Numbered from the stretch's first letter, positions 8,672 to 17,124 are shown. The stretch is DNA of 49,877 bases from Actinomyces oris (GCF_001937445.1 NZ_MSKS01000023.1:1-49877); one strand, 5' to 3'. Notes: generated from the sequence alone by a model not told the origin. Program-made: numbers and translations.

Positions 8672-8773
8672 GTGGCGGACTGGAGCGTTGAGCTCACGCC
8701 TCGCGCCGAGAAGGCGGTGAAACGACTTGACCACAGCGTCAGGAAGCCTGTGGCTGGAACTTATGCTGTCAAC
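8672..8773 (+). pseudogene. relE toxin 5' fragment
   Basis: About 27 codons match the N-terminal strand and first helix of RelE-family toxins, then diverge before joining the antitoxin frame. All later RelE core residues are missing, so no toxin activity is expected. Confidence 0.5.
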
Positions 8774-9010
8774 ATGTCTACAGCAGTTCTGAGCGTACGG
8801 CTGCCAGAGGATCTCAGGCGTCGGCTCGATGACCTGGGGAGCCAGACCGGTCGGTCGGCAACGTTCTACGTGCGTGAGGCCGTCGAGTCCTACATCGATG
8901 ACTTGGAGTACGCGTACGCGCTGAAGGCGGAAGCAGAGGCGGTGCGGCGCGGTGAGATCAAGGCGCGGCGCCTTGATGAGATCACGGCGGCGCTCGGCCT
9001 CGATGCCTGA
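8672..9010 (+). CDS. RelB/CopG-like antitoxin, with in-frame RelE N-terminal fragment
   Basis: The 112-residue frame starts at a GTG with a near-perfect ribosome site (AAGGAGGG at 8661-8668). Residues 1-27 (DWSVELTPRAEKAVKRLDHSV) look like the beginning of a RelE/ParE-family toxin. From Met35 (ATG at 8774) it is a ribbon-helix-helix antitoxin (VLSVRLPEDLRRRLDDLGSQTGRSATFYVREAVESYIDDLE) with a charged toxin-binding tail. The antitoxin alone would be 78 residues. No complete toxin lies downstream where relE normally sits; nrdG begins 22 bases later. The likely history is a deletion that joined a relE start to a relB gene. It may still act as a DNA-binding repressor. Confidence 0.7.
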   Translation: MADWSVELTPRAEKAVKRLDHSVRKPVAGTYAVNMSTAVLSVRLPEDLRRRLDDLGSQTGRSATFYVREAVESYIDDLEYAYALKAEAEAVRRGEIKARRLDEITAALGLDA

Positions 9011-9032
9011 GGTTGAGGAGACGTGATTCCGG

Positions 9033-9764
9033 TTGTCCTGCCCTGCTGATGCTCTGGTGATCGCCGGGCTCGTCCCCATGAGCACGGTCGACTGGCCCGA
9101 CCACCTGACCGCGACCGTCTTCCTGCAGGGCTGCCCCTGGAACTGCTTCTACTGCCACAACCGGGACCTCATCCCCACCCGCACGCCCGGCCAGGTGGCC
9201 TGGGAGGAGGTGCGCGCCCTGCTGCGCCGTCGGCGCAGGCTGCTTGACGGCGTCGTGCTCACCGGCGGTGAGGCTCTGCGCCAGGACGCCCTGGCCGACG
9301 CCGCCCGGGAGGTCATCGACATGGGCTTCCAGGTGGGGCTGCACACGGCCGGGCCCTACCCGCGGCGGCTGCGGGACATGGTTGAGGCCGGGCTCGTCGA
9401 CTGGGTGGGGCTGGACATCAAGGCCCTGCCCGAGCACTACGGGCAGGTGGTCGGCCGGGCGAACGCGGCCACGAAGGCCTGGGAGAGCCTGGAGGTGCTC
9501 CTTGAGGCGGCCGGCCGCGGCGGGCCGGACTTCGAGGTGCGCACCACCGTGGTGCCCGGGGACGTGACGGCCGACGACGCCGTCGAGGTGGCCCGGCGGG
9601 TGCACGCGGCGGGGGCGCGGGTCTACGCCCTCCAGCAGGCCCGCTCTGAGGGGACGAGCGGCGAGTTCGACGTCGTGGCACCCGGCTGGGACGGGATGTG
9701 TGAGCGCATGGCCGAGCGCATCGAGGCCCTGGGCTGGGACCGCTTCACCTACCGTCCGGCGTAG
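9033..9764 (+). CDS. nrdG: Anaerobic ribonucleotide reductase activase (radical SAM)
   Basis: It uses S-adenosylmethionine and a [4Fe-4S] cluster to install the glycyl radical on NrdD. The cluster motif is C34-P-W-N-C38-F-Y-C41, followed by the GGE motif (LTGGEAL near 79) and the GLDIKALPEHY segment typical of the pyruvate-formate-lyase-activase/NrdG group. It is 243 residues long. The start used is TTG at 9033 with GAGGAG twelve bases upstream; GTG at 9057 is possible but lacks a ribosome site. It is probably co-transcribed with nrdD. Confidence 0.92.
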   Translation: MSCPADALVIAGLVPMSTVDWPDHLTATVFLQGCPWNCFYCHNRDLIPTRTPGQVAWEEVRALLRRRRRLLDGVVLTGGEALRQDALADAAREVIDMGFQVGLHTAGPYPRRLRDMVEAGLVDWVGLDIKALPEHYGQVVGRANAATKAWESLEVLLEAAGRGGPDFEVRTTVVPGDVTADDAVEVARRVHAAGARVYALQQARSEGTSGEFDVVAPGWDGMCERMAERIEALGWDRFTYRPA

Positions 9765-10307
9765 CTGCTGGAGTTATAGGCCTGTTTCGGGGTGAACTCA
9801 TCCTGTTGATGACCTGAACGGACTGAGATTGAGCTCGTGTTATAGCCGTCGGTTAGTATAGCGTCATGGACGCAATAGTTCTGTCGGCGAACTCCGCCGA
9901 GTCTCTGGGGAGATTGCAATTTCAGCTTGCGTGCTGTGTGGGGTAGGTGCAGCAGACATAAATTTATGAGGTTGAGTATGTAAGCACGCTATGCCGATAG
10001 TCGGTGATGACCAATAGGTCCAGCAGAGCGCCCCCGTGAAGAGGTGTAACAAAGTATGAGTGTTTGTGGCACTAAGGTGAGATCTGAAGGGCTTGCAGAA
10101 TATGCAAGTAACTGAAGTGCCTCCTTGCAGTTCTCGAAGAGGCTGGAATAGATCCCCCAAGAGTTCTATAGAAGCAATGGTCTATGAATATGCATTAATT
10201 TTTTACTGGACGCCAGTTCGGGATGGAAAGTATGGTTAAGCCGGCCTCAGAGCGAGTTTTTATTGAGACTGTGATTTCAGTGAAATTTAGAGAGAACTTA
10301 ATTTGAT
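9765..10307. other. AT-rich intergenic region
   Basis: About 540 bases with clearly lower GC than the nrd genes. A 26-codon frame (ATG at 9866) ends at a TAG and has no convincing ribosome site. Promoter-like AT-rich patches occur near 9840-9860 and 10190-10260. I see no RNA gene. The composition matches the following gene, so this is probably the left part of an acquired segment. Confidence 0.5.
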
Positions 10308-11672
10308 ATGGTTGAAAATAGTCAAATGATATCCCCTGAGGAGCGAGTCCTGGAGATGTTGTCTCGAAGGTCGCTCATCGTTCGATTTCTGCAAGGCGGT
10401 CGCTTTGCTGGAAAGTTCTCCCCCACTGGTGCTTGGTTGCGTATCTCAGCCCGAGAACGCTGGTACTGGAGGCTGACGTTGATTTGTGTCTTCGCGGCCA
10501 CCAGTCACCTCCCCTTGTTGCTGCAATCGGATGTGTTTGAATTACTCTATGTTTTGCTAATGTTTTCATTGTTGTTCTTGGCGTCAATATGTGTGGTTGG
10601 ATTGAAACGTGATCTTTTGAAGGGGGTTGGTAATGTAGAAGGGCGATTGATTATCATAAGAATGCACTGGATGGCTAGCCTTGGATTTGTTGCAGTACAG
10701 ATTATCACCGTCTGCGTTTCTGTGATAATCTATAAGGCATATTTATCTAACAACTTTTCTAGCTACCTAAGCTTGGGGGTCACTCTACTTGTGTCCCCAT
10801 GTTTGTTGCTTCCAATGGTTCTTATTTATGTCGGCCCTTACTATATTCCGGGACCTGGGAGCGGATATACTCCTCGTGTTCGAATTGCCGACTTTCTTGG
10901 GAGGTTGGTTAAAGCCTGTTTGGTTGCCGGCTTAGCATTGTTGATTTTGGAGTCGGTGGCCCCGGTTTTTGTCGGGGCGAGCGTAAGTGTTGACTTGCGT
11001 GATAAGTTGGTATCATACTGTGCTGTTGGAGGCTTTGCGTTTCTCAAAAATGTTGGAAAGTTCGATGAAAATCTTCAAAATAGAAGACGCAGCCTTATTG
11101 AGGAACTATATTATTTTTCGCACGTACGCGGCGCTGTAAAATCTGCTGTTCCAGATGTTGGTGGACACAAAAAGGGAATAGTGAGCCTATTTAAATTCAT
11201 GCGGCCTCGATGTCTGAACGACTATAATGGTGTTTTGTGTCGCAGTGACACCATCGACGACGAGGAACAAGTAGAAAAATGCGAAAGAATATCAAAAGTC
11301 GTAGAACTTTCGTGCCAACCTGTGCTTCGAGGAGTAATCTCCGCACCTCTCGTTCCTCGCGTGTTGGTTGAGGCATTTATTGTCACTCAGTTCAGGCGTA
11401 TCTTCAGTGAAGAAACATTAAAAGCTCTGCCAGGAACAACAAAGGAATTGACCTCTCACCCAGGAGGTTCCAGTGAGTATGACATATGTGTCAACTTATT
11501 AAAGGAGATCAACGAGAGGAGTGGCGCCACTGGCTTTATGAATGAGGTACTTTGTGGATTTTACCAATTGTACCACCTCTGTAATAATGAAGACTTTGTC
11601 TTCGAGGAAGGTGATGATCTTATTGTTGTCGGCTTAATTTACAGGGCAATTAGAATGCCTAGGTGGTGGTAG
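10308..11672 (+). CDS. Unknown AT-rich multi-pass membrane protein
   Basis: A 454-residue protein I do not recognise. The first half has about six hydrophobic segments (roughly 55-75, 78-100, 120-145, 152-178, 205-225 and 230-245). The second half, from about 250, is soluble and charged, with several cysteines. Base composition is far below the high-GC background, and codon use is accordingly unlike the neighbours, which points to recent transfer. The ribosome site is weak (GAGAGAA about 13 bases before the ATG); Met7 at 10326 is an alternative start. It stands alone, with no partner on the same strand nearby. An abortive-infection effector with a membrane domain is conceivable, but that is only a guess. 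Confidence 0.7.
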   Translation: MVENSQMISPEERVLEMLSRRSLIVRFLQGGRFAGKFSPTGAWLRISARERWYWRLTLICVFAATSHLPLLLQSDVFELLYVLLMFSLLFLASICVVGLKRDLLKGVGNVEGRLIIIRMHWMASLGFVAVQIITVCVSVIIYKAYLSNNFSSYLSLGVTLLVSPCLLLPMVLIYVGPYYIPGPGSGYTPRVRIADFLGRLVKACLVAGLALLILESVAPVFVGASVSVDLRDKLVSYCAVGGFAFLKNVGKFDENLQNRRRSLIEELYYFSHVRGAVKSAVPDVGGHKKGIVSLFKFMRPRCLNDYNGVLCRSDTIDDEEQVEKCERISKVVELSCQPVLRGVISAPLVPRVLVEAFIVTQFRRIFSEETLKALPGTTKELTSHPGGSSEYDICVNLLKEINERSGATGFMNEVLCGFYQLYHLCNNEDFVFEEGDDLIVVGLIYRAIRMPRWW

Positions 11673-11779
11673 GCGTGTGTTCTTTCTGGTGTGAGAGAGA
11701 TTGTGTTCTATTTTAAGTAGGTTTGCGTTTGATGGGCTCGGGTCTGTGATGAGATTATTCTGAGTGCTAGCCTCGAAGC

Positions 11780-12232
11780 ATGAGCTACGACATTCTGATC
11801 TTCGAGCCGGACGCGGTCACAGATGAGGACTTTCCCCAGTGGTGGGATCGGGTCGCCCAGTGGGACGGGCCGCGCGACTTCAGCACCATCGACGGCTCCA
11901 CCCCGGCGATCAGGTCCTTCTACCGTGACCTCATCCGCGCCTTCCCGCCGTTCAACGGCCCCGACGCGCTGAGTGATGACGAGGTCGATGCGCGTCTCGC
12001 CCAGGGGTTCCCGGTCGCCGACTACACCATTGGCGAAGACTTGGTCTACGTCGGTGTCAGTTGGTCGGCCGCTGATACGCTGGTGACGACCGTTAGTGAG
12101 CTTGCGTGGACGCATCGGCTCGCCGTGGCGTATGTCAGTGACGAGGGAGCGATCGTGCGCCCACCGGAACAACCGGTGCAGTCCGCCTCCAGCGTCCGGG
12201 TCGACTACGTCGTCCAGCATTCCATGAGGTGA
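11780..12232 (+). CDS. Conserved hypothetical protein, tandem paralogue 1
   Basis: A 150-residue soluble protein beginning MSYDILIFEPD with the pattern DEDFPQWW, PAIRSFYRDLIRAFPPFNGPD and VADYTIGEDLVYVGVSWSAA. It is a close paralogue of the gene at 12444-12833, with about 56 bp of identical DNA in the first third, and extends about 25 residues further at the C-terminus. The sequence CTAGCCTCG lies just before both start codons, so the duplication included the leader. Small acidic proteins like this, in diverging tandem copies, often act as immunity proteins, but nothing here proves it. Confidence 0.75.
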   Translation: MSYDILIFEPDAVTDEDFPQWWDRVAQWDGPRDFSTIDGSTPAIRSFYRDLIRAFPPFNGPDALSDDEVDARLAQGFPVADYTIGEDLVYVGVSWSAADTLVTTVSELAWTHRLAVAYVSDEGAIVRPPEQPVQSASSVRVDYVVQHSMR

Positions 12233-12443
12233 ATCCGGCCGCGTGAGCGCGGGTGGACTCACGCCACCTGACCTCGCCTGATCCCAGTAGCCATCACACT
12301 GCCGGCACGCCTGCGCCGCCGGGGCGGCTGGAATGGAGCGCGCCGCCGACGCTCGCGGCCTGGAGGCGGTGGGCCGCCGTCGGAGGTCGCAGTGGGGAGC
12401 GGTGTCCATGGTCGGTGACGGGGCGCACTCCTAGCCTCGGGCC

Positions 12444-12833
12444 ATGAGCTACGACCTCCTGATCTTCGAGCCGGACTCCACGACCGATGAGGACTTCCCC
12501 CGGTGGTGGGAGCAGGCGGTCGCCCAGTGGGACGGGCCGCGCGACTTCAGCACCATCGACGGCTCCACCCCGGCGATCAGGTCCATCTACCGCGATCTCA
12601 TCCGCACCTTTCCGCCGTACAACGGCCCCGACGCTCTGAGTGAGGTGGAGCTGGAGGAGCGGGAGGTCGAGGGGCTGCCGGTCGCCGACTACACCATCGG
12701 CACCGACTACATCTACATCAGCGTCGGCTGGTCGGACGCGAACGCGCTGGTCAAGATCGTCGGCCAGATGGCCTGGACGCAGCGGCTCGCAGTCGCCTAC
12801 GTCAGTGAGGACAGCTCGATCTTCCGGCCGTAG
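12444..12833 (+). CDS. Conserved hypothetical protein, tandem paralogue 2
   Basis: A 129-residue paralogue of the preceding gene, identical over stretches such as QWDGPRDFSTIDGSTPAIRS and diverged in the middle (EVELEEREVEG). It is rich in acidic and aromatic residues, with no signal peptide or membrane segment. The shared start context and 210-bp spacing indicate tandem duplication. I cannot assign a family function. Confidence 0.75.
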   Translation: MSYDLLIFEPDSTTDEDFPRWWEQAVAQWDGPRDFSTIDGSTPAIRSIYRDLIRTFPPYNGPDALSEVELEEREVEGLPVADYTIGTDYIYISVGWSDANALVKIVGQMAWTQRLAVAYVSEDSSIFRP

Positions 12834-12930
12834 GCGAGAGGGGCGACGCTGCACCTCGAGCCTTCAACCCCGCTTCCGCCCCCACTGCCACAAAGTAGTA
12901 CATGTAGAACCTTTGTCGTATTCTCGTGTC

Positions 12931-13242
12931 ATGAGTGCAGCGGGTGCGCCGGTTTCTCCGGGGAGCAGGACTGTTGGACTGCGGGAGGTCAATCAGCAGG
13001 CCGGGCGGGTCTACCGTGAGGTCGAGTCCACTGGTGTGCCTGTGACGGTCACCGACCGTGGCCGCCCGATCGCCCAGATCGTCCCGATCCGTGATGACGA
13101 GTCCTGGTATGGGCGGATGGTCCGTGAGGGCAAGGTCCGTCGGGCTGCAGGCGACTGGGCGCTGCCCGTCAGGCGGTGGGGGGTGCCTGAGGGTTTCGAC
13201 TTGGAGCAGTTCCTCCTCGGTGAGCGCGAGGAGGACAGGTGA
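12931..13242 (+). CDS. vapB: Phd/YefM-family antitoxin
   Basis: A 103-residue protein with the Phd/YefM N-terminal DNA-binding pattern: VGLREVNQQAGRVYREVESTGVPVTVTDRGRPIAQIVP. The tail (about 55-103) is charged and should wrap the toxin. Its stop overlaps the toxin start (GTGA), so the two are translationally coupled. A short palindrome TACATGTA at 12899-12906 lies just upstream and could be the autoregulatory operator. The ATG at 12931 fits the family start; the reading frame stays open further upstream, but that part overlaps the previous gene. Confidence 0.85.
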   Translation: MSAAGAPVSPGSRTVGLREVNQQAGRVYREVESTGVPVTVTDRGRPIAQIVPIRDDESWYGRMVREGKVRRAAGDWALPVRRWGVPEGFDLEQFLLGEREEDR

Positions 13243-13640
13243 TCTACCTCGACACCTCGGTGGCGCTGCTCTCCCTCCTCGGCCAGCCCGGAGCCGATGA
13301 GGCCGCAAGGCTCATCATGGATGCGCATGCCACCGAGGGGCTGATCTCCTCCTGTCTGCTCACGGTGGAGATGGCTCGGGCAGCGCATCGAGAGCACTTC
13401 GATATCCGCGTGGTCGATGAGTTCATCGCGGGGGTGGAGCTCGTCGAGATCGGCCCGGATGTCATTGAGCGCGCCAGCACCCTGACTGGTGAGCTGAAGT
13501 CTCTCGATGCCATTCATCTGGCGACTGCGACGCTGCTGGACGACCCTCGCCACCCTGTCACGGTTCTCACTCATGACGCCCGCCTGGCTGACGCCGCCCG
13601 GTCCCGAGGGCTGGGCGCGATCGACCCGTTGGGCTCATAG
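13239..13640 (+). CDS. vapC: PIN-domain toxin, VapC family
   Basis: A 133-residue PIN-domain ribonuclease. The four acidic active-site residues are all present: Asp5 (YLDTS), Glu44 (LTVEMARA), Asp90 (KSLDAIHLA) and Asp113 (THDARLA). It would cleave RNA (often tRNA or rRNA loops in this family) unless bound by the upstream antitoxin. The start is a GTG overlapping the antitoxin stop. The stop overlaps the convergent nitroreductase gene by a few bases. The module looks intact. Confidence 0.9.
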   Translation: MIYLDTSVALLSLLGQPGADEAARLIMDAHATEGLISSCLLTVEMARAAHREHFDIRVVDEFIAGVELVEIGPDVIERASTLTGELKSLDAIHLATATLLDDPRHPVTVLTHDARLADAARSRGLGAIDPLGS

Positions 13641-14273
13641 CACCTGATAGACCTCCTCGAAGGGCAGGCGCGGGTTGCGCTCCTGGTAGGCGTCCGGCCC
13701 CGGGTGGCCGACGTTGATGACCAGCAGCACCTCCACGTCCTGACCGGCGAAGAACTCGGTCGCCAACGCCTCGGCGTCGTCTCCGTTCATGGGGCCGGCT
13801 GCCAGCCCGACGGCGCGAATCGCCTGAATGACGTAAGCCGTCTGGATCAGTGCTGAGGCGCGCGCCCACCGCGCCCGCATCTCCGCCCCGCCCTCCTCCA
13901 GCAGCCGCTGGTAGCGTTCGCCGCGCGGGTGCAACCGCGGCAGGGACCCGGCGAAGGACCGGTCGGCTGCGCAGACGAGGGTGAGAGGCGCCCCTGCGGC
14001 CTGCTCGCGATTACCGCTGGGAAGACAGGGCAGCAGGCGTTCCCGAGCCGCCGCCGACCGGACGGCTACTACCCGCAACGGCTGGGCGTTGACCGCCGTC
14101 GGCGCCCACTTGGCCAGTTCGTGGACCGCCCGCAGCTGGGCGTCCGTCACCGGTTCGTCGGTGAAGGTGTAGGCGGTGCGTGCCCCGCCGAACAGCAGCG
14201 AGGCATCGGATTCGGTCAGGACGGACTCGCCGGGCACGGGGCCCGGAACCGGAACGGGGGAGACGACTGCCAT
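13635..14273 (-). CDS. Nitroreductase-family protein (RutE-like)
   Basis: A 212-residue FMN-dependent oxidoreductase of the malonic-semialdehyde-reductase/RutE type. Characteristic elements are the N-terminal RTAYTF, KWAPTAVNAQPLRVVAV (FMN phosphate and ring contacts), IQAIRAVGLAAGPMNG, and the C-terminal PRLPFEEVYQVL. It would reduce nitro, quinone or semialdehyde substrates with NAD(P)H. No rut genes are nearby, so a pyrimidine-catabolic role is not supported by context. It converges with vapC, with a six-base overlap. Confidence 0.85.
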   Translation of the reverse strand: MAVVSPVPVPGPVPGESVLTESDASLLFGGARTAYTFTDEPVTDAQLRAVHELAKWAPTAVNAQPLRVVAVRSAAARERLLPCLPSGNREQAAGAPLTLVCAADRSFAGSLPRLHPRGERYQRLLEEGGAEMRARWARASALIQTAYVIQAIRAVGLAAGPMNGDDAEALATEFFAGQDVEVLLVINVGHPGPDAYQERNPRLPFEEVYQVL

Positions 14274-14727
14274 GCTCCGATTGAAGCACGTGCCGTCTCC
14301 CCCGGGGCGGGTGTGGTCCCGACAAGGCAGCCTTGCTGTTCTCCGCCCCTGCTCACCTCGACCTCCTGACTTCCGGTCTCGCAGCGGGGCTCCGTCGCGC
14401 AGGCGATCCGTGCGGTGGAGAGTGAGTGCTGTGAGGGCCTAAGCCTTGCTGATTGAGAAGTAGCCGTTCTTCTTGATGGGAGGGTGAGGCTCCGGGCCGA
14501 GCCGCAGGGAATAAGGCAGGAAGTTATGGATGAGAATGCCGCTCCTGGCGCTCGGCCTGATTGTGGTGGTCGGTATCGCCTCCTTGTGTCCTGGTGCTGA
14601 GGTGGCGCGTCGGGCGCCGTCCGCAGTGAAGCTGTCGAGGACAAGGCAACCGAAGCCGGTGTTGCGAGGACGTTGGCGCAAACGCTTATGCTCCCGCAAC
14701 GTCCGGGCCAGGTGGCGAGGAGTCGTT
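14274..14727. other. Intergenic region with an inverted repeat
   Basis: About 450 bases lie between two minus-strand genes. I see no coding sequence with a clear ribosome site. An inverted repeat GGACGTTG (14668-14675) / CAACGTCC (14697-14704) lies just past the stop of the CPBP protease and could be its terminator, although no T-run follows. Confidence 0.45.
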
Positions 14728-15513
14728 TCAGTACAGGAGGAGGGGCAGGAAGGCGCTGAGGTTGTTGAGGCAGTGGATGCTCGCCGGGTAGAGCAGGTTG
14801 CGGTCGGTCTTGACATAGAGCAGCCCGCAGCTGAGCCCGAAGAAGGCGTGCGGGATGACACTCAGTACCTCGGAGAGCGCGAACGAGTGCATGTGCAGCG
14901 CACCGAACAGAACGCTGGAGACGACAACAGCCACCCAGGTCGGCGCGAAACGCTCGATGAGCCCAATGAGGAACTGGCGGAAGAACATCTCCTCCACAAT
15001 CGGCCCCACGATCCCGAGCACGACGACGATGACGATCGGCGGGAACATCCGCGTGACTTCGCCAACGCTGGCGTCATTCTGCAAGGTTGCTCCGGACAGG
15101 CCGGCGAGGTTGAGCAGGGCCGAGGACGCCAGGTCGCCGACGAGCTCGATCACCAAGGTGGCGAGTCCGCCCACGATGAGAGTGAGGACGGCCCGCCGCT
15201 TACGGGCCGCTACCTGACGGGCGGCCTGGGCCAGCGGGCGGCGGAAGGCGACGCAGCCGACAGCGAAGAGAGCGACGTAGAGCGCGAGGCCGGTTGCGGG
15301 GCCGGCGTCCCCGGGGATGAGAAAGTGGCCGAGGTGGAGGGGGAAGAAGAAGGCGTAGACGCTTGTGAAGATGACCAGCGCGACGGTGCTCAGTCGGTCG
15401 GGCCGGGTGCTTGCGGTCGGAGTCGAGACCGGAGCGGAGTCCGACGGCGCTGGATCCGGTGCCCCGGAGGCGGCCGGTGTCTGCTGGGACAGGGACGTGC
15501 GGGAAGTGCTCAT
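14728..15513 (-). CDS. CPBP-family intramembrane metalloprotease
   Basis: A 261-residue protein from the ATG at 15513, with a Ser/Pro/Ala-rich cytosolic leader of about 40 residues and then about seven membrane segments. The CPBP/Abi (CAAX-protease-like) motifs are present: EEMFFR (EExxxR), FGALHMHSF (FxxxH type) and HCLNNL (HxxxN). Members cleave within the membrane, and some in actinobacteria and firmicutes act in bacteriocin self-protection or prenyl-like processing; nothing here shows the substrate. The reading frame is open further upstream, but that part reads like translated non-coding DNA. Confidence 0.87.
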   Translation of the reverse strand: MSTSRTSLSQQTPAASGAPDPAPSDSAPVSTPTASTRPDRLSTVALVIFTSVYAFFFPLHLGHFLIPGDAGPATGLALYVALFAVGCVAFRRPLAQAARQVAARKRRAVLTLIVGGLATLVIELVGDLASSALLNLAGLSGATLQNDASVGEVTRMFPPIVIVVVLGIVGPIVEEMFFRQFLIGLIERFAPTWVAVVVSSVLFGALHMHSFALSEVLSVIPHAFFGLSCGLLYVKTDRNLLYPASIHCLNNLSAFLPLLLY

Positions 15514-15864
15514 GGCCGGAAGTGTGAGGCGGCCGGCCCGCGAACCACATCGCCCCGGCGGCGTAACCCAACGGCGTGCGTCAGACCCTGGTTCGTCAGA
15601 CTCCGGTTCGACTCCCCAAGCCTTGCTGAGCTCCCTGAGCGCACGTGTAGCCGGCTGTCGTGGGGTTGGAAGACTGTGCACTAAATGTAAAAATAAGGGA
15701 CAATTACCAAGCAATCGTACTTCAATTTCTACTTCCAGTAACTGTGAAAAATGTGTGTATCAATCCGATTGCATTTTATGGCTGCGTGAGTTATTACTGC
15801 CCCTGGAGTGCTTCAATTCTATCGGCTAGCCGCCCACCATCCCTTCTCCTGACTCGAGGCTCCC
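15514..15864. other. Divergent intergenic region with AT-rich patch
   Basis: About 350 bases between the CPBP protease and the first lipoprotein gene. Positions 15680-15830 are AT-rich and probably carry the lipoprotein promoter. No RNA gene or complete reading frame with a ribosome site was seen. Confidence 0.45.
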
Positions 15865-16407
15865 GTGAACGCGCCTTTTTTGTCCCCTATTCCTCCCATA
15901 TTTTCCCGCTCGTCTGTTTCATCAGTGCCTTCCTCGACGTCGAGGCGGCGGGAGCTGCTGAGGACCTCGGCTCCTGTGCTCCTCGCCCTGGTTCTTGGCG
16001 TCGGGCTCGCCGGCTGTGACGACGTGTCCAGTACCAGCAGTGATGCTGCGTCGTCCGCTGCGCCGGCCGAGTCTCAGCAGGATGCCGGTGGTGGCTCCGC
16101 CGGCTCCGAGGAAGCGCCGGCCGAAGAGTCCAGTGAGGAGCCTGCTGCGGAGCCCACAGACGACTCGCGTGGGGGGAGCGGCTGGTTCAGTGGCTCGGAT
16201 TCGGGGGAGGACTCCAAGTCAGGGGCGAACTCCGAGTCGGAGTCTCAGAAGAAGTCGGAGTCGACACCGGAGCCCCAGAAGGAGTTCTACGCTAACTGCA
16301 AGGAGGCCAAGGCGGCGGGAGCTGCGCCGATGTACAAGGGTGATCCTGGGTATCGGCCCGAGCTGGATCGGGATAAGGACGGCATCGCCTGCGACAAGAA
16401 GGGGTAA
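15865..16407 (+). CDS. Excalibur-domain lipoprotein 1
   Basis: A 180-residue surface lipoprotein starting at GTG. A hydrophobic signal ends in the lipobox L-A-G-C (near 48-51). A long Ser/Glu/Ala-rich low-complexity linker (about 52-138) spans the wall. The C-terminal 40 residues form an excalibur calcium-binding domain: FYANCKEAKAAGAAPMYKG, then GYRPELDRDKDGIACD with the DxDxDG loop and two cysteines. The domain is common in extracellular nucleases and wall proteins. The next gene is a paralogue, so the two form a tandem pair. Confidence 0.88.
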   Translation: MNAPFLSPIPPIFSRSSVSSVPSSTSRRRELLRTSAPVLLALVLGVGLAGCDDVSSTSSDAASSAAPAESQQDAGGGSAGSEEAPAEESSEEPAAEPTDDSRGGSGWFSGSDSGEDSKSGANSESESQKKSESTPEPQKEFYANCKEAKAAGAAPMYKGDPGYRPELDRDKDGIACDKKG

Positions 16408-16545
16408 GGCCTGGTTGTTGCTGCGGAGAGCCGATGTCGGCTCTCGCTACTACGGATTTCATCTCCACGTGTCCTGTCATGTCGATTGCTATGCGCATGA
16501 CGTGGCACAACACATTGTCTTTCACTTTTCCTATTCGAGGTTCTC

Positions 16546-17124
16546 ATGAAGAATTCACTTGTTCGTCCTGGATCTTTGCTGTCGGCCCGCGCTGGTGCCA
16601 GCCGACTGGCCGCGCTGATGTCGGCCCGTCAAGGGACGGTGGTGAGGTCGGCATCTGCGGCCCTGGCCATCGCGGTCTGCGGCGGACTGGCCGGGTGCGG
16701 GGTCCCGTCTGTGGCTGACGATGCGGGCTCGCCGACACCGGCACCTTCGCCGACGGCGACTGCTTCGCCGTCACCTACTCCGACTCCGTCTTCCACTCCG
16801 ACCCCGACACCGCGTCCTACCCCTACGCCGACGCCGTCGCCGATTCCGACGACGCAGGCCCCGACGACGCAGCCTCCGTTACAGCCTCTCATGCAGGAGT
16901 CCGAGCCGACACAAGAGTCGGAGCCGACACAGGAGGCGGAGCCGCAGGCAGGCGGTGGTGGGGCGGCTCCCGCGCCTGCGCCGGAGCAGAAGCAGGAGAG
17001 TACGTACTACCCCAACTGTAAGGCTGCGCGGGCAGCAGGTGCTGCTCCCTTGTACCAAGGTGAACCCGGCTATCGGTCTGAGCTGGATCGTGACGGGGAT
17101 GGCATCGCCTGCGAGATCAAGTAA
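16546..17124 (+). CDS. Excalibur-domain lipoprotein 2
   Basis: A 192-residue paralogue of the preceding protein. The signal sequence ends in lipobox L-A-G-C (near 48-51). The linker here is Pro/Thr-rich (repeated TPTP) followed by QESEPT repeats. The C-terminal excalibur domain reads YYPNCKAARAAGAAPLYQG, then GYRSELDRDGDGIACE. The same domain on a different linker suggests the pair differ in reach or wall context rather than in ligand. The 138 bases between the two genes are enough for a separate promoter. Confidence 0.88.
   Translation: MKNSLVRPGSLLSARAGASRLAALMSARQGTVVRSASAALAIAVCGGLAGCGVPSVADDAGSPTPAPSPTATASPSPTPTPSSTPTPTPRPTPTPTPSPIPTTQAPTTQPPLQPLMQESEPTQESEPTQEAEPQAGGGGAAPAPAPEQKQESTYYPNCKAARAAGAAPLYQGEPGYRSELDRDGDGIACEIK

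Noticed and set aside
6718-8697. 659-residue minus-strand frame opposite nrdD
   Set aside because: Valine/glycine-rich translation typical of the antisense strand of a high-GC gene; no ribosome site or domain.
9864-10160. 98-residue minus-strand frame in the AT-rich spacer
   Set aside because: No ribosome site, poor amino-acid pattern and no family resemblance.
15590-15625. tRNA 3'-end-like motif (GGTTCGACTCC), possible attachment site
   Set aside because: The would-be T-stem does not pair and no acceptor or anticodon arm is present; probably chance.
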